DNA of 64,000 nt. It comes from Cheilinus undulatus. Lineage: Eukaryota > Chordata > Actinopteri > Labriformes > Labridae. Below the pieces are notes generated by a model. The model had not been told where the DNA came from. It saw nothing but the letters and a program-made list of their open reading frames with translations, and made no database searches. The position numbers and the translations under genes are program-made. Shown here one piece after another: positions 60,001 through 64,000 of the stretch. The stretch spans positions 6,150,921 to 6,214,920 of the forward strand of contig NC_054885.1 in assembly GCF_018320785.1 (NCBI RefSeq). The letters run 5' to 3'. The first letter of the stretch is position 1. Each line of letters begins with the position of its first letter.

Positions 60001-61644
60001 AAATGTGATGTCCTCATATGTGTATGCAGAATCTCGGGAGGTTAACAATTCACTGACAAATGAAAGAACAATTAAACATACCTACCTCTTAAATATTTTA
60101 GCAAAGCATGAAGGAAAAAAGCCTTTATGATATATTGGTTTTCATTGAAACTGCTCCACTGCTTTTTAGCAAATTTCAAACAAATAGGGCAACAACGTAA
60201 AGGAAAACACATTTTAAAATCAATGCATGCATGGCATGCAATATTTGCATGAATGTGGTAAATTCAGCCATCATGCACAGGTTACTCCATGACTATGTTT
60301 GCTCATACTTCTTTTAAATTTACTTCCTGTTTAACACTTTCTGTCATCGCACTTGTCAGATCTTCATTACTAATACTTAAAAATAAAATGTCATTGATTT
60401 TAGATTACATGCAGTGTTCTGGTGAAGTCAACACCCCGTGCTGACACAGTTTGCTTCCCTGATGCTGTCTGAGGACGACATTAGTCATTAAGCCGGTTAC
60501 CTCGGTGGAGCAGCAGCTGGACGGCTCGTCTCCTCCTCACCGTGAGGGTCATCGCTTCGTCTCCACACTCCACCTCAGGCTGCAGCCTCAGCCAGATTTC
60601 CTCTGAGCCTCTGGTCTGCTGAACTTTAACCTTCTGCTGGTCTTCCTTGGCCTGGACTGGTAAACAAACACAAGGAAGCAAACAGCTCAGAAAAACTGTG
60701 ATGGCGTCTGATTGTCCTCCTGAAGAGAGCTGCTGGGTTTCTTAATAAGAGAATGACTGGCATAGAAACACATCTTATCATTCAAACTGATTAAGTTTAT
60801 CATTCATATAAAAAGAATTCTTCAGTGGTAAAAACAAAGGTTTAAATAGAGATTCATTTATATAATAGGTTAATATTGGTGAATGTGGGACAACAAAAAT
60901 ATAATTAGCAACAATAATTAACACATTTGGCAAGAATACTATTTTTGATATTGACCCCTGCTCGTCTTCAATCTATGTTGTTTCTAAATGAACCAGACTG
61001 TAACATATCTTTAAAAATATTTTAAACAAGTAGGCTACAAAATGAAAATGCAAATCACACAATAAAATTCAGCAGAAGGATTGGTTATCTAGTTTATGTT
61101 GTTTGTTTACAGCAGACACAATAACAGAGAGGATTCTGGGAAGAAGAAACTCACCTGAAAGAGCAGAATCTGACTGGTATCCTACAGTAGGAATGTTTGT
61201 TGTTAGTTGACCTGTGATGGTGAACTTTCCACGGATGATATGTTGAATTTTCCCCTCGTTGCAGTCTTCATTTGGAGAATCCATCCACTTTCCTATTTTT
61301 TTCTCCGCTTTATTTCGGTTTCTGAAGCTTTTGTTTGTTAAAGTCTGCGCCGTTTTGGACTTAAATGGTAGTTCAGACATCGCCTTTGAGCTTTCAGTCT
61401 TGGCCCTGTCTCTAATGAGGGCGTTTTTAGGATCCACCAACGATTCCTTCAGCCTGGAGTCGAAGTTCAGCAGCTTTCTGAGGCTTTTGGTCTTTAGAAA
61501 GCTGTCTGTGTCATGATGGGAAGCCAAACTTGAGTCAGGTCGTGGTAAATGAACGGCACACCTGCTCCCTGTGGGTAAAATTATTGTTGTGATGGTGTAA
61601 ATGAGGAGGAAACCGACACAGTATCCTCTTTGTTTCAAATTCAT
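54043..61644 (-). CDS. secreted protein with two ZP-N modules and a Pro/His/Tyr-rich region, 922 residues
   Basis: Eight exons (minus): 61,644-61,155; 60,656-60,501; 57,727-57,609; 57,434-57,263; 57,162-57,044; 56,868-55,362; 54,354-54,244; 54,137-54,043. All borders are GT-AG and all phases join. Residues 1-27 form a signal peptide. Two ZP-N-like modules follow, with Cys 194/230/250/274 and 291/327/347/371. Each has the CGY and YxxC...CP pattern seen in the N-terminal ZP-N of egg-coat proteins ZP1/ZP4. Residues 375-854 are rich in Pro, His and Tyr. Residues 869-893 hold a trefoil-like Cys cluster. There is no ZP-C, no membrane anchor and no full ZP module. A secreted egg-envelope or extracellular-matrix role is inferred from the modules. 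The start at 61,644 was chosen because the signal peptide begins there; an upstream in-frame ATG at 61,728 precedes the TATA box. I know no symbol for it. Confidence 0.85.
54733..55270 (+). repeat. hAT-type array fragment in intron 6 of the ZP-N gene
   Basis: It begins with TAGGGCTAAATGATTTAG, continues as a TGGCAAAAATGGG array and ends with the TTTAAGGCATC motif that precedes the right end of the 8,587 element. Both outer ends are missing. Confidence 0.6.
57813..57900 (+). repeat. hAT-like left-end fragment
   Basis: CAGTGGTTTTCAACCTTTTT at 57,820 is a hAT-type end similar to the 8,587 element. It is followed by only about 80 related bases before another element starts. Confidence 0.5.
57913..58478. 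mobile_element. hAT-like non-autonomous element, third type
   Basis: Inverted ends CAGGGGTGTCCAAACTA and AAGTTTGGGCCCCTG are flanked by 8-mers differing at one base (gcctattt at 57,905-57,912 and gcccattt at 58,479-58,486). It is 566 bp with no coding capacity and lies in intron 2 of the ZP-N gene. Confidence 0.88.
58479..60500. other. remainder of intron 2 of the ZP-N gene
   Basis: Mostly AT-rich DNA. 58,490-58,760 looks like an interspersed repeat because of its mixed composition and CAGCTGAAGGCCAGC text, but I cannot classify it. Nothing is seen in 59,300-60,460. Confidence 0.35.
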
Positions 61645-61704
61645 TGCAAGTTTAGAGTTTTTCTGCTCATCAAAACACCGGGAAAGCGGAAAGGGCAGCA
61701 GAGT

Positions 61705-61731
61705 TTTTATAGATTTCCTGTGACGCACCTG
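61705..61731 (-). promoter_or_regulatory. ZP-N gene promoter: TATA box and E-box
   Basis: The minus strand has TATAAAA (61,711-61,705) about 60 bases before the ATG, giving a short leader. An E-box CAGGTG (61,731-61,726) lies 14 bases further upstream. Known zona pellucida genes pair a TATA box with an E-box bound by FIGLA in oocytes, so oocyte expression is a reasonable inference. Confidence 0.6.
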
Positions 61732-61760
61732 TTCACTAATCAGCCTTAATTACAAACTGA

Positions 61761-61934
61761 GCATGCGCAGTCAGTAGTAACCATGTATTCTATCGACGGA
61801 AAGGGAGGGAAAGCGGATGATGAGGGTGGCTAGGGGCTAACTCTGGCTATGATGATGAAAAATGCTAACACAGAGGACACAAAGGGGAGGATATTAATGA
61901 GGAAGACGGGTTTGTCAACAACAGTGTGAAAACG
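61761..61934 (+). promoter_or_regulatory. possible divergent promoter and non-coding first exon
   Basis: An NRF1-like GCATGCGCAG (61,761-61,770) is followed by CpG-containing DNA and a strong donor, AAACG|GTGAGT, at 61,934/61,935. The exon has no long open frame from an ATG, so it would be 5' UTR. No downstream exon is visible before the window ends. Confidence 0.4.
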
Positions 61935-61939
61935 GTGAG

Positions 61940-63326
61940 TAATCTCCCGGACTGAATTAGTAGCTACTTTTATTATTTCCTGTTTTTCTTGGCGGTTAAT
62001 GCTAGCTGTGGCTAGCGGCTAGCATGCTACCTAGCTAAAGTTCCTTCGAAGAATCTGCTTCCACTTAAAGTTTTTACCCCTTAAACATACTTTTTCTGTT
62101 ACAGCTTACTGAAGCAATATTCTTGTTCACTTTTAAAGTATTTCCTATGAAAATGGTTGATTTTTAACTACTGCGGTGGTATTTTGATTCTTTGTGGTTG
62201 TATTTTCCTTTTTAATTAGGCTACAGTTCAGGCTAAAGGTTAAAGGTAAAAGACAGCAGTCATAATTTCTCTATGGTGGCCCTGAAGGTCAACTGTGCAA
62301 ATGTTCCATGACTGCAAAAAGCAATCCACCTGACATTAAAATAAAAGTGAATATATATTTTTAAAAACACAAATGAAAAAATAAATATATATATAAAAAA
62401 AGGAAATTAAAAATAAACCTAAAACCTGTAGCTTTTGCAAAAATGACCTTTTGCAAGATTTGTTTAAACTACTAAATATTTTGCAAAATAAATACATGAA
62501 TAAATAAATCACTATCTATGAAGCTAAGTGCAGAAGTTTGACTTTTATTCAATATTTATAAATAAATTAATTATTAGATATTACTATTACTGATAATGGC
62601 TTAAACCCTAACTTTTTCTTTCGCTTTTTGATCCGTACCAAATTCTTTTTTCTTTGTATAATAATAATAATGATAATAATAAATATAATGTTTGATTTAT
62701 AAAGCACTTTTCAATGTGTATGTACAGTCTGCAATATTACTGTGTTCACTGTTGTATTGTTTGCTGCTTTATTTTTCCTTTATTTGGGACACACTTTGGG
62801 CAGCTGAAGGCTGTTTTGAAAATAAATGAATTAAACTTTACCTACTGACTGTTGAGAGAAATAATCAAAATTACTGACACATTTTACACAAACATGAAGT
62901 TTAACAAAGTGCTGCAAACTGACTAAAATGCAGAAAGAAAAAAAAAATTAAGAAATTTATAAAGGCAAATAATAATATCATAAAATCAATACAATGAATG
63001 GAAAACACACAGACATATAGAAGCCATAAAAACACAATGATTAAGAAAATAAAAAGACATAAAAGTACAGAGATCACACAAGTTTCATGCTGAGTTAAAA
63101 GTAAAAAAAAATAAAAGTTTTAAGGCTTGATTCAAAAGTAGGTAGGGTGGGCCTGTCTTGATTTCGCGAGGTAAACTGTTCCACAGGGTAGTTGCCATCA
63201 CAGAAAACGTTTGATCACTGGTTCAATGTGGTTTTAGGGACACTGAGGCAAAGCTGATCAGCAGAACTCAAGGATCACGAGGAGTTGCAGACATTTATTA
63301 GGCCAGATATGCTGATCCGTTTAGAG
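61940..63326. other. AT-rich flank, no gene recognised
   Basis: GCTAGC clusters at 61,998-62,037 resemble those upstream of the 30.9 kb exon. 62,655-62,690 is a TAATAATAA microsatellite followed by TTATAAAGCACTTTTCA. With 63,120-63,320 this may be a retroelement tail, unclassified. Confidence 0.35.
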
Positions 63327-64000
63327 CAGGGGTGTCAAACTCAAGGCCCGTGGGCCAAATCCGGTCCATGGAACGATTATATCCAGCCCACAAGATCATA
63401 TCACATTTGTATTATAACTGGCCCACCAGTATGAGGTCTGCAGATTTCCTCCAGTATAATAATGCAAACTTTAACTTGATTATTTAAAAAGTCAAAAATG
63501 TGGTGAAAGAAATTAATTTGGGTTTTTATTTCATATTTTCAATTTTGCATCTCATGATAACAAATCAAACTTATGGTTTTGACTTTTCATTTCATACTTT
63601 GACCTTTTCAACTCATAATTTGGATTTTATATATCACATTTCTATCTTTTAGATTCACAATATTAAATTTTAAGTCATATTTTGACTTTTTAACTCCTTA
63701 CTTTGGCTTTTTAATCACATATTTTGATTTTTAAAAAATTATTTCAATTTTTTTTCTCATATTCTGACATTTTAAATGAGTAATTTTTAATTTTAATATC
63801 ATATTTTGACCTATTCGACTCCCAATTTTAAATTTAAGTCATATTATTAACTTTTTAAGTCATCATTTTGAATTTTAGTTCATATTTTCACATTTTCATC
63901 TCCTTATTTTGGCTTTTTAATCCATATTTTGACCTATCAGACTCACAATTTAAAATCTTACGTCTTATTATGACTTTTAAATTCACAATTTCAAATTTGA
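63327..64000 (+). mobile_element. hAT-like element, second copy of the 1,551 family, cut by the window end
   Basis: It starts with CAGGGGTGTCAAACTCAAGG, then follows the 1,551-2,361 element (CCAAATCCGG, GGTCTGCAGATTTCCTCCA) into the same TCATATTTTGAC array. The right end lies outside the window. Confidence 0.85.

Noticed and set aside
61645..61728. Upstream start adding 28 residues to the ZP-N protein
   Set aside because: The upstream ATG lies before the TATA box, and the extension would bury the signal peptide. The ATG at 61,644 is better placed.

Overview
The window looks like nuclear DNA from a ray-finned (teleost) fish. Its genes are split by GT-AG introns. Most of the sequence is AT-rich non-coding DNA packed with DNA transposons of types common in fish: hAT-like elements with 8-bp target duplications, Tc1/mariner-like elements with TA targets, long fold-back elements and tRNA-derived SINEs. 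No bacterial, phage or CRISPR features are present.

Layout. Positions 1-30,600 hold no gene I can support. This stretch is interspersed repeats separated by GC- and GA-richer islands (about 2.9-3.6, 10.7-11.7, 14.6-15.1, 20.1-20.7, 24.4-24.8 and 27.2-28.0 kb) that look like conserved non-coding DNA, some with homeodomain-type TAAT sites. At 30.70-30.90 kb a CpG-rich first coding exon lies on the minus strand; I do not recognise its gene, and its later exons would lie toward position 1 or beyond. From 31.7 to 38.4 kb the DNA is again repeats, including an hAT copy joined to a broken Tc1/mariner-like element.

From 38.4 to 52.6 kb lies a complete plus-strand tetraspanin gene (CD9-like, 236 residues). 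It has a TATA/CCAAT/GC-box promoter, a non-coding first exon, eight coding exons and an AATAAA signal. Its introns hold a 23-bp minisatellite, three Tc1-like elements and a SINE. A second possible last exon would replace the short tail with a longer one carrying a Tyr-based sorting motif.

From 61.64 down to 54.04 kb a complete minus-strand gene encodes a secreted protein of 922 residues. It has a signal peptide, two ZP-N modules with identical cysteine spacing and matching exon lengths, about 500 residues rich in Pro, His and Tyr, and a short trefoil-like Cys cluster. It stops where a canonical egg-coat protein would begin its ZP module. This is the most unusual gene here. It ends tail-to-tail with the tetraspanin gene, about 1.4 kb apart. 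Its TATA promoter lies within about 100 bp of an NRF1-like site and a possible first exon for a divergent plus-strand gene. The last 2 kb are AT-rich, with an hAT element running off the end.
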